Part shown: positions 16,890 to 26,206 of the stretch, in pieces
Layout of the letters: each line of letters opens with the position of its first letter
Numbering within the stretch: position 1 is the first letter of the stretch
DNA from: an uncultured Gammaproteobacteria bacterium
Lineage (GTDB): Bacteria > Pseudomonadota > Gammaproteobacteria > SZUA-152
NCBI GenBank assembly: GCA_913009875.1
Contig: CAJVYS010000014.1
Span: 1-42,980, forward strand
Reading direction: 5' to 3'
DNA length: 42,980 nt
Made by a program: the position numbers and the translations under genes
Notes under the pieces: generated by a model
Seen by the model: only the letters and a program-made list of their open reading frames with translations
What the model was told of the DNA's origin: nothing
Database searches by the model: none

Positions 16890-19067
16890 GTGTTTTTGAT
16901 CCACGACCTGTGCAAGCTTCTCGAAGCTTACCTCGAAACTGACCAGGTTAAGGAAGTCTACCGGGCCTATCTGTTTGGCGCCGAGGCCCACGACGGCCAG
17001 ACGCGCATGTCTGGTGAACCCTATATTTACCATCCGCTCGCCGTGGCCAAAATCCTGGCCGAGATGCGTATGGACGCCAATACCCTTATCTCTGCCATCC
17101 TGCACGATGTCATCGAAGACACCGGCATCGGCAAGGACGAGATTACCCGCGAATTCGGCGAGGAAGTCGCCGAGTTGGTCGACGGCGTCACCAAACTGAC
17201 CCAGGTCAAGTTCGGCAGCAAGGCCGAGGCGCAGGCGGAGAACTTCCGCAAGATGATCCTCGCCATGGTGAAGGACATCCGGGTGATCCTCATCAAGCTG
17301 GCCGACCGTCTGCACAATATGCGCACCCTCGGTGTGATGCGTGCCGACAAACAGCGCCGCATCGCCCGCGAAACCCTGGAAATCTATGCCCCGGTCGCCA
17401 AGCGCCTGGGTATGCAGAGCATCAGCCTGGAGCTGGAAGACCTTGGCTTCCGCGCCTACTACCCGATGCGCTACCGGGTGTTGCAAAACGCGCTCAAAAA
17501 GATGCGCGGCAACCGTAAGGAGGTGGTCGAAAAGATTCGCCTGTCACTGGAGGAACGCCTGCGCCAGGAAGGCATCGAGGCCCCCGTGGAGGGGCGCGAA
17601 AAGCACCTCTACAGTATCTACGACAAAATGCGCAACAAGAGGCTCAGCTTCGAGGATGTCTCGGACGTGTACGCATTCCGCATCGTCGTCGACAAGGTGG
17701 ACACCTGTTACCGCGTGTTGGGCGTGGTGCACAACATCTACAAACCCATGCCCGGGCGCTTCAAGGACTACATTGCCATTCCCAAGGCCAATGGCTATCA
17801 ATCACTGCACACGGTGCTGTTCGGGCCCTATGGTGGCCCCATCGAGGTGCAGATTCGCACCAAGGACATGGAGCGTGTGGCACAGGCCGGCATCGCCGCG
17901 CACTGGATGTACAAGACTGGCTCAGCCACCCCGAGTCATGCCAGCGAATGGCTCAAGGGTCTGCTGGAAATGCAGAAATATGCCGGCAACTCACAAGAGT
18001 TCCTCGAGAACGTCAAGATCGACCTGTTCCCGGATGAGGTCTACATCTTCACGCCTGATGGCGACATTCTCAATATTCTGCGCGGCGCCACGGTGGTCGA
18101 CCTGGCCTACGCCATCCACACTGACCTGGGCAACACCTGCGTTGCCGCCAAGATCGATCGCCATCTCGCCCCCCTGCGCAGCACGCTCAGTAACGGCCAG
18201 ACCGTCGAAATCATCACCGCCCCCGGCGCCCGGCCCAATCCCGTGTGGCTGGACTTCGTCATCACCGGCAAGGCACGCTCCAATATTCGTCACTATCTCA
18301 AGCAGCTGAAGCGTGAAGAGGCGCTGGAGCTGGGCAAGCGCATGCTGGGCAAGGCCCTGGCGGCGCTGTCTCTGGAAATCCGGGATATTCCCCAGCAGGC
18401 GCTGGATGCACTGCTCAAGCAGCTGAAGCTCGAAACCCTGGATGACCTGCTGGAAGACATCAGCCTGGGCAAGCGCATCGCCGCCCTGGTGGCTCGCCAG
18501 CTGGCCGATATCATCGAACACCGCGAAGCCGCCATAACCGGCCCGAAAAAAAGGCGAAAGAAAGGCATGCTCAGCCGTTACACGCCCAGCTGGCTGAAAG
18601 GCGGGCAGGCGGGCCGCGCCACCGCACGCCCACTGGCCATTCGCGGCACCGAAGGCTCGGTGGTGACCTACGCCAAGTGCTGTCGCCCCATCCCCGGCGA
18701 TTCCATCCTTGGCTTTGTCAGTGTCGGCCGCGGTATCGTCATCCACACCCGTAGCTGCAAGAATGTGCGCGAATTCCGCAACAATCCGGAGCGCTGGATC
18801 GATGTGCAGTGGGAGCCGGACATAAAGAACACATTTTCGGTGGACGTCCGCGTCGACACGGCTAATCAGCGTGGCGTTCTGGCCACGGTGGCCTCGGTAA
18901 TCGCCGAGCAGGACTCCAATATCGAGAATGTCTCCATCGACGAGCGCGATGGTCTGTATTCATCCATGATCTTTACTATCAGCGTACGGGATCGTGTGCA
19001 TCTGGCGCAGATCATTCGGCGCGTCCGCGCCATCGACAGCGTCGCGCGCATTGCACGTTCAAAATAA
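16890..19067 (+). CDS. spoT: Bifunctional (p)ppGpp synthetase/hydrolase SpoT
   Basis: 725 residues in the order hydrolase HD domain (HDVIEDT, about residues 71-77, and [14 protein letters not shown]), synthetase domain ([41 protein letters not shown]), TGS ([17 protein letters not shown]), helical/zinc-finger region ([11 protein letters not shown]) and a C-terminal ACT domain. The intact HD motif and synthetase residues predict both activities. The GTG at 16890 lets [15 protein letters not shown] align with the N-terminus of E. coli SpoT. The spacer to rpoZ holds a palindromic hairpin. ridA follows 65 bp downstream. Confidence 0.96.
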   Translation: MFLIHDLCKLLEAYLETDQVKEVYRAYLFGAEAHDGQTRMSGEPYIYHPLAVAKILAEMRMDANTLISAILHDVIEDTGIGKDEITREFGEEVAELVDGVTKLTQVKFGSKAEAQAENFRKMILAMVKDIRVILIKLADRLHNMRTLGVMRADKQRRIARETLEIYAPVAKRLGMQSISLELEDLGFRAYYPMRYRVLQNALKKMRGNRKEVVEKIRLSLEERLRQEGIEAPVEGREKHLYSIYDKMRNKRLSFEDVSDVYAFRIVVDKVDTCYRVLGVVHNIYKPMPGRFKDYIAIPKANGYQSLHTVLFGPYGGPIEVQIRTKDMERVAQAGIAAHWMYKTGSATPSHASEWLKGLLEMQKYAGNSQEFLENVKIDLFPDEVYIFTPDGDILNILRGATVVDLAYAIHTDLGNTCVAAKIDRHLAPLRSTLSNGQTVEIITAPGARPNPVWLDFVITGKARSNIRHYLKQLKREEALELGKRMLGKALAALSLEIRDIPQQALDALLKQLKLETLDDLLEDISLGKRIAALVARQLADIIEHREAAITGPKKRRKKGMLSRYTPSWLKGGQAGRATARPLAIRGTEGSVVTYAKCCRPIPGDSILGFVSVGRGIVIHTRSCKNVREFRNNPERWIDVQWEPDIKNTFSVDVRVDTANQRGVLATVASVIAEQDSNIENVSIDERDGLYSSMIFTISVRDRVHLAQIIRRVRAIDSVARIARSK

Positions 19068-19132
19068 CCGATTGGAAAAGTGACGCAGGCCCAGACAGCT
19101 GCGAAAAACAAACAGAAAGGGGGAGTACTCGC

Positions 19133-19522
19133 ATGGCCAAACGAGAAATCATCCAGACAGACAAGGCGCCCGCCGCCATCGGCACCTATTCGCAGGCCGT
19201 TAAAACCGGTAACACCGTGTATCTGTCGGGGCAAATACCACTGCAGCCTGAAACCATGGCGCTGGTCGAGGGCGATATGGGGACGCAGATCCGCCGTGTG
19301 TTCGACAATCTGCAGGCTGTCGCAGAAGCGGCCGGAGGCAGTCTGGCCGATATCGCCAAACTCAATGTCTACCTCATCGACCTGTCACATTTCGCGCAGG
19401 TCAACGAAATTATGGCCAGCTACTTTCAGCAGCCTTACCCGGCACGCGCTGCGGTCGGTGTCGCCGCCCTGCCCAAGGGTGCCCGGGTAGAAATGGACGC
19501 CATTTTGGAGCTGGGCGGTTGA
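19133..19522 (+). CDS. ridA: RidA family 2-iminobutanoate/2-iminopropanoate deaminase
   Basis: A 129-residue YjgF/YER057c/UK114 protein. Family marks are [26 protein letters not shown], the [14 protein letters not shown] strand and the substrate-binding Arg in [23 protein letters not shown]. RidA trimers hydrolyse reactive enamine/imine products of PLP enzymes such as IlvA. GGGGGAG precedes the ATG. spoT-ridA adjacency is common in gammaproteobacteria, and the two are probably co-transcribed. Confidence 0.96.
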   Translation: MAKREIIQTDKAPAAIGTYSQAVKTGNTVYLSGQIPLQPETMALVEGDMGTQIRRVFDNLQAVAEAAGGSLADIAKLNVYLIDLSHFAQVNEIMASYFQQPYPARAAVGVAALPKGARVEMDAILELGG

Positions 19523-19568
19523 CGATGCCTTTGCAGGCGCGAACAAGGCAGGTGCGAATAAACAACAA

Positions 19569-19967
19569 TTAGTTGTTCTTGGCGCCCTGATTGATCCATT
19601 TGGCGATAATGCCCGTCTCTTCCTTGGTGAGCGGCGGGCGATCACCATGCGGCATGTTGATGGACGGGTCGGCACGGCCCTCGATCAGGATGGAAATGGT
19701 GCTGGAGGCACTTTCCCCAGGAAGCACGATGGCGCCGAACTTGGTGCCCTTCATGGTGCTCTCATAACTGCTTAAATCCAGGCCGCTGGCCACCTCGCCT
19801 GCGCCGCCCGGCATATGGCATTCGCTGCAATGCTGCTGCAACACGGGCATCACATCCTTGCTGAAACTCACCGGCAGTTCCGCCGGTTCCTGGCTACAAC
19901 CCGCCAGCAATACAACACTCGCCACTGCCGCCGTGCGAATTAAAGCGGTCTTGCTTACCTTGATCAT
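19569..19967 (-). CDS. Lipoprotein c-type cytochrome (132 aa)
   Basis: A lipobox (LLAGC, Cys24) indicates a lipid-anchored periplasmic protein. One heme c site, CSECH (47-51), follows the VMPVLQQHC helix typical of short cytochrome c domains in which the covalent heme is near the N-terminus. A C-terminal helix (LTKEETGIIAKWINQG) packs on the heme in this fold; Met in INMPHGD could be the distal ligand. The ATG at 19967 is preceded by GGAG; a start 12 nt upstream is less well placed. It is divergent from the heme membrane protein at 20239 and convergent with ridA. Confidence 0.88.
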   Translation of the reverse strand: MIKVSKTALIRTAAVASVVLLAGCSQEPAELPVSFSKDVMPVLQQHCSECHMPGGAGEVASGLDLSSYESTMKGTKFGAIVLPGESASSTISILIEGRADPSINMPHGDRPPLTKEETGIIAKWINQGAKNN

Positions 19968-20066
19968 TTCATTCTCCATTGCGTGAAATTATAGTCTGAC
20001 GATAACGCCCAGGACTGGCAAATTTATATATGTGCGCATAGTAAAATTCTTTTCTGCGCAGGTGAA

Positions 20067-20082
20067 ATATTTCATGAAATAT
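20067..20082. promoter_or_regulatory. 16-bp perfect palindrome in a divergent heme-gene spacer
   Basis: ATATTTCATGAAATAT is a perfect palindrome in the AT-rich 271-bp spacer between the divergent cytochrome (19967) and heme membrane protein (20239) genes. Position and symmetry suit a dimeric regulator's operator. It is not a clear FNR, ArcA or NarL site. A possible promoter overlaps it (TTCATG, 18-nt gap, TTATAC) reading rightward. Confidence 0.35.
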
Positions 20083-20238
20083 AAATGTATTAGGTTATAC
20101 TCATATGTTAGTCGCGAAAGCTTTTAAAGCCAACCAAAATATATCCTGACTCGATGTCTTTCTATGAAGCGCCCACCCAAGCCTGCTTGGTAAGGCGTGG
20201 ATAACGCCACAAAAAATTCTTCCCCCGGAGACGTAGAC

Positions 20239-21003
20239 ATGTTCGCAAAAGAGCACTGCAGCCATTTCCAGATGCTACCCATCGGCATGCGGATACTGTT
20301 CAGTGGCACCCTGATTGTCCTTGGCACCGGCTATCTGTTTGCCATGATCTACATTTTTGAATCCCATGCCGGACGGGACGGTGACCCGGGTCTTTCCGTC
20401 GACGACCTCATCATCGCCTACAGCGGCAGCAAGTCGGACACCAAGCTTGAATCCGCCCTCAAGGGCCCCATGGCCAATATGCTGCCGCCCAAGGAAAACC
20501 ACGAGATCGTTGCCTGGGTTCGGCGCGGCGCGGCAGAGGCCGACTTCAAGTCTTCGGGCGTGGAGGGTATTGTCGAACGCCGTTGTCTGATCTGTCACAA
20601 CGGCTCCAACCCGCACATCCCGGACCTCACCGGCTTCGAGGGTATCAGTAAGGTGGCAGAGGCCGATACCGGCATGGATATATTCACCCTGGTACGTGTG
20701 TCCCACATTCACCTGTTCGGCATCACCTTTATCTTCTTTATTGTCGGTTCGATCTTCTGTCACTCATACATTCGCCCTCAGTGGGTCAAGTGTCTCATGC
20801 TGATTACACCCTTTGTCGCCATCCTGTTGGATATCGGTTCCTGGTATCTCACCAAAGTGTATCCGCCCTTCGCCTGGGTGGTGATGATCAGTGGCGCCTT
20901 CATGGGTGCCGCCTTTGCCTTCATGTGGATAACGTCCATGTATCAGATGTGGCTCTACCGCCTGCCACCGGAGTTGATCGAGAATAAAGGCCGGGTTTCC
21001 TGA
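20239..21003 (+). CDS. Membrane protein with one c-type heme site (254 aa)
   Basis: The ATG at 20239 follows GGAG by 8 nt; an upstream GTG frame start is less likely. TM1 spans about residues 14-38 (GMRILFSGTLIVLGTGYLFAM), a periplasmic region of about 110 residues carries the heme motif CLICH (116-120) followed by NPHIPDLTGF, then three TM helices follow (SHIHLFGITFIFFIVGSIF, MLITPFVAILLDIGSWYL, VMISGAFMGAAFAFMWI). Histidines in SHIHLFG could hold another cofactor. I do not recognise a named family. Flanking cytochromes on both sides suggest an electron-transfer role; the partner is unknown. Confidence 0.8.
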   Translation: MFAKEHCSHFQMLPIGMRILFSGTLIVLGTGYLFAMIYIFESHAGRDGDPGLSVDDLIIAYSGSKSDTKLESALKGPMANMLPPKENHEIVAWVRRGAAEADFKSSGVEGIVERRCLICHNGSNPHIPDLTGFEGISKVAEADTGMDIFTLVRVSHIHLFGITFIFFIVGSIFCHSYIRPQWVKCLMLITPFVAILLDIGSWYLTKVYPPFAWVVMISGAFMGAAFAFMWITSMYQMWLYRLPPELIENKGRVS

Positions 21004-21136
21004 TTCCGGATGATATCGCTTCTCCGTGAAAGTATGGAGAGGTGATGCTTTCAGCTGCCAGACATCTTTCTTCCGCTAGACTCAAGGGTTTTTTGAACTC
21101 GACAGACACCTAAGGTTTGGCAGGAGTAGCGTTGAA

Positions 21137-21448
21137 ATGAAGAGATCATCGGTAGTTACTATTGCAATTCTGAGCTACGGTCTCGCTACGGCTGCCCTGG
21201 CGGCTGGCGATATCCTGGCAGGCAAGACAAAGAGCGCCGCTTGTATTGCCTGCCATGGCAAGTGGGGCATCAGCAGCACGCCCGACTATCCCAATATTGC
21301 CGGGCAGACTGAGCTCTATCTGGTTAAATCCCTGCGTGAGTTTCGCTCCGGCCTGCGCAAGGATCCCAGCATGAACCGCCTCGCCGAGGGGCTCAGCGAC
21401 ACTGATATCGCCGATCTCTCTGCCTATTACGCCAGCCTGCGCCGCTGA
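21137..21448 (+). CDS. Small soluble cytochrome c (c553-like, 103 aa)
   Basis: A signal peptide (cleavage near ALAA) leads to one class I cytochrome c domain: CIACHG at residues 36-41, an IAGQTELYLVKSLREFRSG helix typical of c553/c5-like domains, a likely distal Met in DPSMNRLA and a final ADLSAYYASL helix. AGGAG lies 9 nt before the ATG. It follows the heme membrane protein by 133 bp on the same strand, so the two may exchange electrons. recG starts about 70 bp downstream. Confidence 0.9.
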   Translation: MKRSSVVTIAILSYGLATAALAAGDILAGKTKSAACIACHGKWGISSTPDYPNIAGQTELYLVKSLREFRSGLRKDPSMNRLAEGLSDTDIADLSAYYASLRR

Positions 21449-21518
21449 TGTACGGGCATTGTGCCCAGCCCTGCAAGATGTAATATTGCCGCATACCCAT
21501 TGCCGGCCTGAATCGCGT

Positions 21519-23615
21519 GTGACCCCAACCCCCGCCCCCCTTGATGCCGCACCCCTGACGCAGCTCAAAGGCGCTGGGCCTGACATGGCCCAGCGTCTCG
21601 CCCGCCTGGGTCTGCATACCTTGCAGGATCTGCTTTTTCATTTGCCCCTGCGCTATCAGGACCGCACCCGTATCGCGCCCATCGGCAGCCTGCGCCCTGG
21701 TAACGAGATCAGCATCCGTGGCGAGGTGCAGCTCACCGACATCAAGCTCGGCCGTCGCCGCATGTTGTTGTCGCGCATCGCCGACGGCAGCGGCGCCATC
21801 ACCCTGCGCTTTTTCTACTTCAGCGCCGCACAACGGGCCGGCCTCGCCCGCGGCAGTTGGGTGCAATGCTTTGGTGAAGTCCGCAGTGGTCCCAGCGGCC
21901 TGGAGATGGTGCACCCGGAATACCGCCTTATTGACCCCGCTGCCGACGGCCCGCAGCAGGAAACCCTGACTCCCGTCTATCCCTCCACTGAGGGGCTGCG
22001 TCAGCAGGCCCTGCGCAAGCTCATCAATCAACTACTGGACGATCCTGCGCTACTCGCCGACTGTCTGCCGGAACTGCTGCCCGCCGAGCTGTTGGTACAA
22101 CGACAGATGCCTACCCTGCATGAGGCGATACTATACGTGCACCGACCACCGGCCGATGCCTCCCTGCATGAGCTGGATGAAGGCATTCACCCCGCCCAGC
22201 AACGGCTTGCCTTCGAGGAGTTGCTAGCCCACCAGCTCAGCCTGCGCCAGCTGCGTGAGCGTCAGGATCGGCACGCCGCTCCGCCGCTGCCTGCCACACG
22301 AACATTGCAAAGACCCTTCCTCGGCAATCTCGGTTTCCAGCTCACTGGTGCCCAGCAGCGCGTACTGGAAGAGATCAGTCACGATCTCTCCCGCGCCCAG
22401 CCCATGCAGCGGTTGCTACAGGGCGATGTCGGCTGTGGCAAGACCGTGGTCGCTGCTCTCGCGGCCCTGCAGGCAATGGAGGCCGACTTTCAGGTCGCCA
22501 TCATGGCTCCCACTGAACTGCTTGCCGAACAACACCGACGCAATTTTGCACAGTGGCTGGAACCGCTGGCGATGGCACCCCACTGGCTGTCCGGCAAAAG
22601 CAAGGGCAAGGTCCGGGAACAGACCCTGGCCGCTATCGGCGACGGCAGCGCGCGGCTCACCGTCGGCACCCAGGCGCTGTTTCAGGAGGGCGTCGAATTC
22701 CACAATCTGGGCTTGGTGATCATCGACGAACAACACCGCTTCGGTGTGCACCAGCGCCTCGCCCTGCGCGAAAAAGGTGCCCGCGACGGTCGCCATCCGC
22801 ACCAGCTGATCATGACCGCCACCCCCATTCCGCGCACCCTGGCGCAGACCGCCTATGCCGATCTCGACATCTCGGTGATCGACGAGCTGCCACCGGGGCG
22901 CAGCCCGGTGGACACCGTGGTCATCGCCGACGACCGGCGCGATGCCGTCGTCACCCGCGTGCATGCCGCCTGCCGTGAAGGCCGTCAGGCCTACTGGGTC
23001 TGCACCTTGATCGAGGAATCCGAGACCCTGCAGTGTGAGACCGCGCAGGATACCGCTGAGACCCTGCAGGCGGCCCTGCCCGATCTGCGCATCGGCCTGG
23101 TACACGGGCGTCTCAAGGCGACAGAAAAGGAGGCCGTGATGGATCATTTCAAGGCCGGTGACATTGATCTGCTGGTGGCCACCACTGTGATCGAAGTGGG
23201 TGTGGACGTGCCCAACGCCAGTCTCATGATCATCGAGAACGCCGAACGCCTCGGCCTCTCTCAGCTACACCAGCTACGCGGCCGGGTGGGGCGCGGCAGT
23301 GTAAAGAGCAGCTGTGTGCTGCTCTACAAGCCACCCCTGTCAAAGACCGCACGGCAGCGTCTCGCCACCCTGCGCGAAACCAATGACGGCTTCGAGGTGG
23401 CACGCAAGGATCTCGAGTTGCGCGGTCCCGGTGAATTACTGGGTACCCGGCAAACCGGCCTGCTCGAACTGCGCATCGCCGACCTGCAACGTGACCAGGC
23501 CCTGATCCCCATCATCAGCCAATGTGCCGGGCATCTGCTGCGTGAACACCCGGACCAGGTTGCGCCGCTGATCCGCCGCTGGCTCGGCAACGGCCTGCGT
23601 TATGGTAGCGTGTAA
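21519..23615 (+). CDS. recG: ATP-dependent DNA helicase RecG
   Basis: 698 residues from the GTG at 21519 (E. coli RecG has 693). An N-terminal wedge/OB domain (QLKGAGPDMAQRLARLGLHTLQDLLFHLP, RYQDRT) binds branched DNA; helicase motifs follow: Walker A LQGDVGCGKT, DEQH box IIDEQHRFG, TATPIPRTLA, and the C-terminal IEVGVDVPNA and QLRGRVGRG. RecG reverses stalled forks and processes Holliday junctions and R-loops. The frame is open to a TTG at 21459, but residues before 21519 look non-coding. No strong ribosome binding site supports either start. A terminator follows at 23641. Confidence 0.96.
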   Translation: MTPTPAPLDAAPLTQLKGAGPDMAQRLARLGLHTLQDLLFHLPLRYQDRTRIAPIGSLRPGNEISIRGEVQLTDIKLGRRRMLLSRIADGSGAITLRFFYFSAAQRAGLARGSWVQCFGEVRSGPSGLEMVHPEYRLIDPAADGPQQETLTPVYPSTEGLRQQALRKLINQLLDDPALLADCLPELLPAELLVQRQMPTLHEAILYVHRPPADASLHELDEGIHPAQQRLAFEELLAHQLSLRQLRERQDRHAAPPLPATRTLQRPFLGNLGFQLTGAQQRVLEEISHDLSRAQPMQRLLQGDVGCGKTVVAALAALQAMEADFQVAIMAPTELLAEQHRRNFAQWLEPLAMAPHWLSGKSKGKVREQTLAAIGDGSARLTVGTQALFQEGVEFHNLGLVIIDEQHRFGVHQRLALREKGARDGRHPHQLIMTATPIPRTLAQTAYADLDISVIDELPPGRSPVDTVVIADDRRDAVVTRVHAACREGRQAYWVCTLIEESETLQCETAQDTAETLQAALPDLRIGLVHGRLKATEKEAVMDHFKAGDIDLLVATTVIEVGVDVPNASLMIIENAERLGLSQLHQLRGRVGRGSVKSSCVLLYKPPLSKTARQRLATLRETNDGFEVARKDLELRGPGELLGTRQTGLLELRIADLQRDQALIPIISQCAGHLLREHPDQVAPLIRRWLGNGLRYGSV

Positions 23616-23640
23616 CGTGATTTAGGAGGGCATTTGTTGG

Positions 23641-23670
23641 CGGCCTTCCGCCCCCCAAGGCCGTTTTCTT
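23641..23670 (+). terminator. Rho-independent terminator after recG
   Basis: CGGCCTT (23641-23647), a 9-nt C-rich loop, AAGGCCG (23657-23663) and TTTTCTT. It ends recG transcription 25 bp after the stop and separates it from bioA. Confidence 0.75.
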
Positions 23671-23733
23671 GCGCCTTTCGCACAACCTGCAACGCTGGCG
23701 TATCCTTGCAGAAGTTTCTCAATGGGAGTCAAC

Positions 23734-25083
23734 ATGACCAACCAAGACTGGATACAACGCGACCTGTCGGTGCTGTGGCACCCCTGTACACAGATGAAGG
23801 ATCACGAGCAACTGCCGCTGATCCCCATCCGCCGCGGCGAGGGTGTGTGGCTGGAGGACTTCGACGGCCAACGTTACCTGGATGCCATCAGCTCGTGGTG
23901 GGTCAACATCTTCGGTCACGCCAACCCACGCATCAACGCCCGCATTACAACCCAGCTGGGCGAACTGGAACACGCGCTGCTGGCGGGTTTCAGTCACGCA
24001 CCGGCCATCGAGCTGGCTGAACGGCTGGTGGACATCACCCCCGCCGGGCTGACCCGTGTCTTCTTCGCCGACAACGGCTCGGCGGCGGCGGAGGTGGCGT
24101 TGAAGATGAGCTTCCACTACTGGCGCAATCGCGGGCAGACGCAAAAGACCAAATTTATTTCTCTGACCAACAGCTACCATGGCGAGACCCTGGGCGCCCT
24201 GGCGGTGGGCGACGTGGCACTCTACAAGGAAACCTACCAGCCATTGCTGATGCCGGTGATCAGCGTGGCCTCGCCCGACTGCTATGCGCGCGAAGCGGGC
24301 GAGAGCTGTGCCGATTACTCGCGCCGCCAGTTCGCGGAAATGGAGGCCACCCTGGCCCGTCATGCCGACGAGGCCTGTGCGGTGATCGTCGAGCCACTGG
24401 TGCAGTGCGCCGGCAACATGCGCATGTATGACCCGGTCTATCTGCAATTGTTGCGCGAGGCCTGTGATCGTCACGGCGTGCACCTCATCGCCGATGAAAT
24501 CGCCGTCGGCTTCGGTCGCACCGGAACCCTGTTCGCCTGCGAGCAGGCCGACATCCGCCCCGACTTCATGTGCCTGTCGAAGGGTCTCACCGGCGGCTAC
24601 CTGCCGTTGGCGGTGGTAATGACCACCGACGACACTTACGACGCCTTCTACGACGATTACGACACCCTGCGCGCCTTCCTGCACTCACACAGTTACACCG
24701 GCAACCCACTGGGCTGCGCGGCGGGGCTGGCGACGCTGGATATCTTCGCCGAGGACGACGTGCTGGGTAACAACCGCCGATTGGCGCAAGTGATGGCGGA
24801 TGCCACGGCCGATCTGGTCGACCACCCGCATGTCGCCGAGGTGCGTCAGCGGGGCATGATCCTGGCCATCGAAATGGTGCGCGACAAGGCGACAAAGACG
24901 CCCTACGACTGGCGCGAGCGGCGCGGCCTGCGCGTCTATCAGCATGCCTTGAAGAAAGGGATGCTGCTGCGGCCGCTGGGCAATGTGATCTATTTCATGC
25001 CGCCCTACGTGATTACCGAGGAACAGATTCACCAGCTGGCGCGGGTGGCGCGGGAGGGTATCGACCTCGCCACGCGGGATTGA
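23734..25083 (+). CDS. bioA: Adenosylmethionine-8-amino-7-oxononanoate aminotransferase BioA
   Basis: 449 residues, a class III PLP aminotransferase that makes 7,8-diaminopelargonate from KAPA with SAM as amino donor, in biotin synthesis. Diagnostic stretches are the start [42 protein letters not shown], the PLP-binding [14 protein letters not shown] and the Schiff-base Lys in [13 protein letters not shown], then [13 protein letters not shown]. The ATG at 23734 follows GGGAG by 6 nt, 12 nt inside an earlier in-frame start. No other bio genes are nearby, so biotin genes are dispersed in this genome. Confidence 0.96.
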   Translation: MTNQDWIQRDLSVLWHPCTQMKDHEQLPLIPIRRGEGVWLEDFDGQRYLDAISSWWVNIFGHANPRINARITTQLGELEHALLAGFSHAPAIELAERLVDITPAGLTRVFFADNGSAAAEVALKMSFHYWRNRGQTQKTKFISLTNSYHGETLGALAVGDVALYKETYQPLLMPVISVASPDCYAREAGESCADYSRRQFAEMEATLARHADEACAVIVEPLVQCAGNMRMYDPVYLQLLREACDRHGVHLIADEIAVGFGRTGTLFACEQADIRPDFMCLSKGLTGGYLPLAVVMTTDDTYDAFYDDYDTLRAFLHSHSYTGNPLGCAAGLATLDIFAEDDVLGNNRRLAQVMADATADLVDHPHVAEVRQRGMILAIEMVRDKATKTPYDWRERRGLRVYQHALKKGMLLRPLGNVIYFMPPYVITEEQIHQLARVAREGIDLATRD

Positions 25084-25166
25084 GGGTGAAGTAGACAGGT
25101 TCTGCCCATTTCCATGATTAGTGATTCTGTATGTTTATCTTAAAAGGAAAATTAATATTGGTAAAA

Positions 25167-25662
25167 GGGGTCAGAGCCCTTATTGCTTACTCATTGTTTA
25201 ATAGTTTTCTTCCACGGATTAAGGTGGCGCGGAGCGCCACAGGATGTGTGACACCGCAGAGCAGTGTCACGAGTAGAAACTATGAGTAATGTTGCGGTAA
25301 ATGTAGTATGGAAAGCCCTAATGAACCTGTCTCCACTGTCTCTATGCTCAAGGCGGCAGCTGAACTGTTTGGAACCTCTCCATCCCGACTCTCTCATATT
25401 CAGGATCGATGGAGACTGGCCAGCTTACACGGCCACAGAAAAAAGTAATGAGGAAGTGCAAGGTCAAGCAATGTCCCTCTTCTTCTTGTGTTCACGCCGT
25501 TAGCCCATATTTTGCGTGGGCATGAAAAACCTGCCCACCCTACGCTACTGAATAGTTATATATCAAAATAAAGAAAAAACCCTTTGCGCTCTCTGCGCCT
25601 CTGCGTTGACAGCGCAGAAACGGAACGTAGGTTGGGGTGAACGTTTTTTGTGAACCCCAACA
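25167..25662. repeat. Patchwork of short palindromic repeats between bioA and chpC
   Basis: The 586-bp spacer holds no sizeable gene. From left: a REP-like GGGGTCAGAGCCCTT (25167-25181); a GTGGCGC/GCGCCAC hairpin (25224-25240); a GCGTGGGCA/TGCCCAC hairpin (25514-25538) with CTACGC following; a CTCTGCGCCTCTGCG stretch (about 25590) related to the inner repeat at 4744; and a GTTGGGGT..ACCCCAAC hairpin (about 25632-25662) related to 4612-4880 and 40931. The last lies just past the chpC stop and may end that transcript. Confidence 0.65.
25308..25448 (+). CDS. Short relic ORF (46 aa), origin unknown
   Basis: ATG at 25308 to TAA at 25446-25448 gives a 46-residue frame with a helix LKAAAELFGTSPSRLSHIQD and a basic end (LHGHRKK). 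The helix resembles a helix-turn-helix end, as found in some transposases, but the match is too short to name. It has no ribosome binding site and sits among repeats, so it is probably a gene remnant. A longer frame in another register (25264-25503) looks less protein-like. Confidence 0.2.
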   Translation: MESPNEPVSTVSMLKAAAELFGTSPSRLSHIQDRWRLASLHGHRKK

Positions 25663-25669
25663 TGCCGGG

Positions 25670-26176
25670 CTAGTCCGGCGACGGTTCATCCAGTTTCGAT
25701 ACCGTGGCGCCGGCGGACTTGAGCAGGGCCTCCAGTTTGTCCTGATCCGGAATCAATACCGCCTGTTCCTGCAGCGTGGCGTACTCCAGCACCAGCGGCA
25801 GCGATTCTTCCGCCTCGGTAATCGTATCGATGCTGGCCTGATCCACCAGGGTCAGGTGCGGAATGCCTTGCAGCTGCAGGGCGTAGAAGGGCAACTCGGG
25901 GTCACCGCCGATGCCGTTCAGTACGGCGATACGCCCGCGGCGTGAAATCTCGCCGCGCGACCGGCCGTTGGCGGCCTCGAAGGACAGCAATGGAATCCGC
26001 AGGCCGCGCCATTCCAGCATCCCCAGCCACCACACCGGTGCATCATCCACCGGCTCCGGCACTTGCCAGTCGATGATCTCCGCAACGCAGGTGGTGGGCA
26101 ACAGCAGACGCATGTCCTCCAGGGGAATCAGCTGACTGCGAACCGTGGTACCGGGCAGGATGTCCGCCTCTGACAT
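25670..26176 (-). CDS. chpC: CheW-like adaptor ChpC of the Pil-Chp system
   Basis: A 168-residue single CheW domain (SQLIPLEDMRLLLPTTCVAEII, WWLGMLEWRGLRIPLLSFE, RGRIAVLNGI). CheW proteins couple receptors to the CheA-type kinase. As the last gene of the pilGHIJK-chpABC run and the second CheW after PilI, it corresponds to ChpC of Pseudomonas aeruginosa. GAGAGGAC precedes the ATG. The gap to chpB is 30 bp. Confidence 0.88.
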   Translation of the reverse strand: MSEADILPGTTVRSQLIPLEDMRLLLPTTCVAEIIDWQVPEPVDDAPVWWLGMLEWRGLRIPLLSFEAANGRSRGEISRRGRIAVLNGIGGDPELPFYALQLQGIPHLTLVDQASIDTITEAEESLPLVLEYATLQEQAVLIPDQDKLEALLKSAGATVSKLDEPSPD

Positions 26177-26206
26177 GGGGGTGTCCTCTCGTTGTCTGAT
26201 TGCTAT

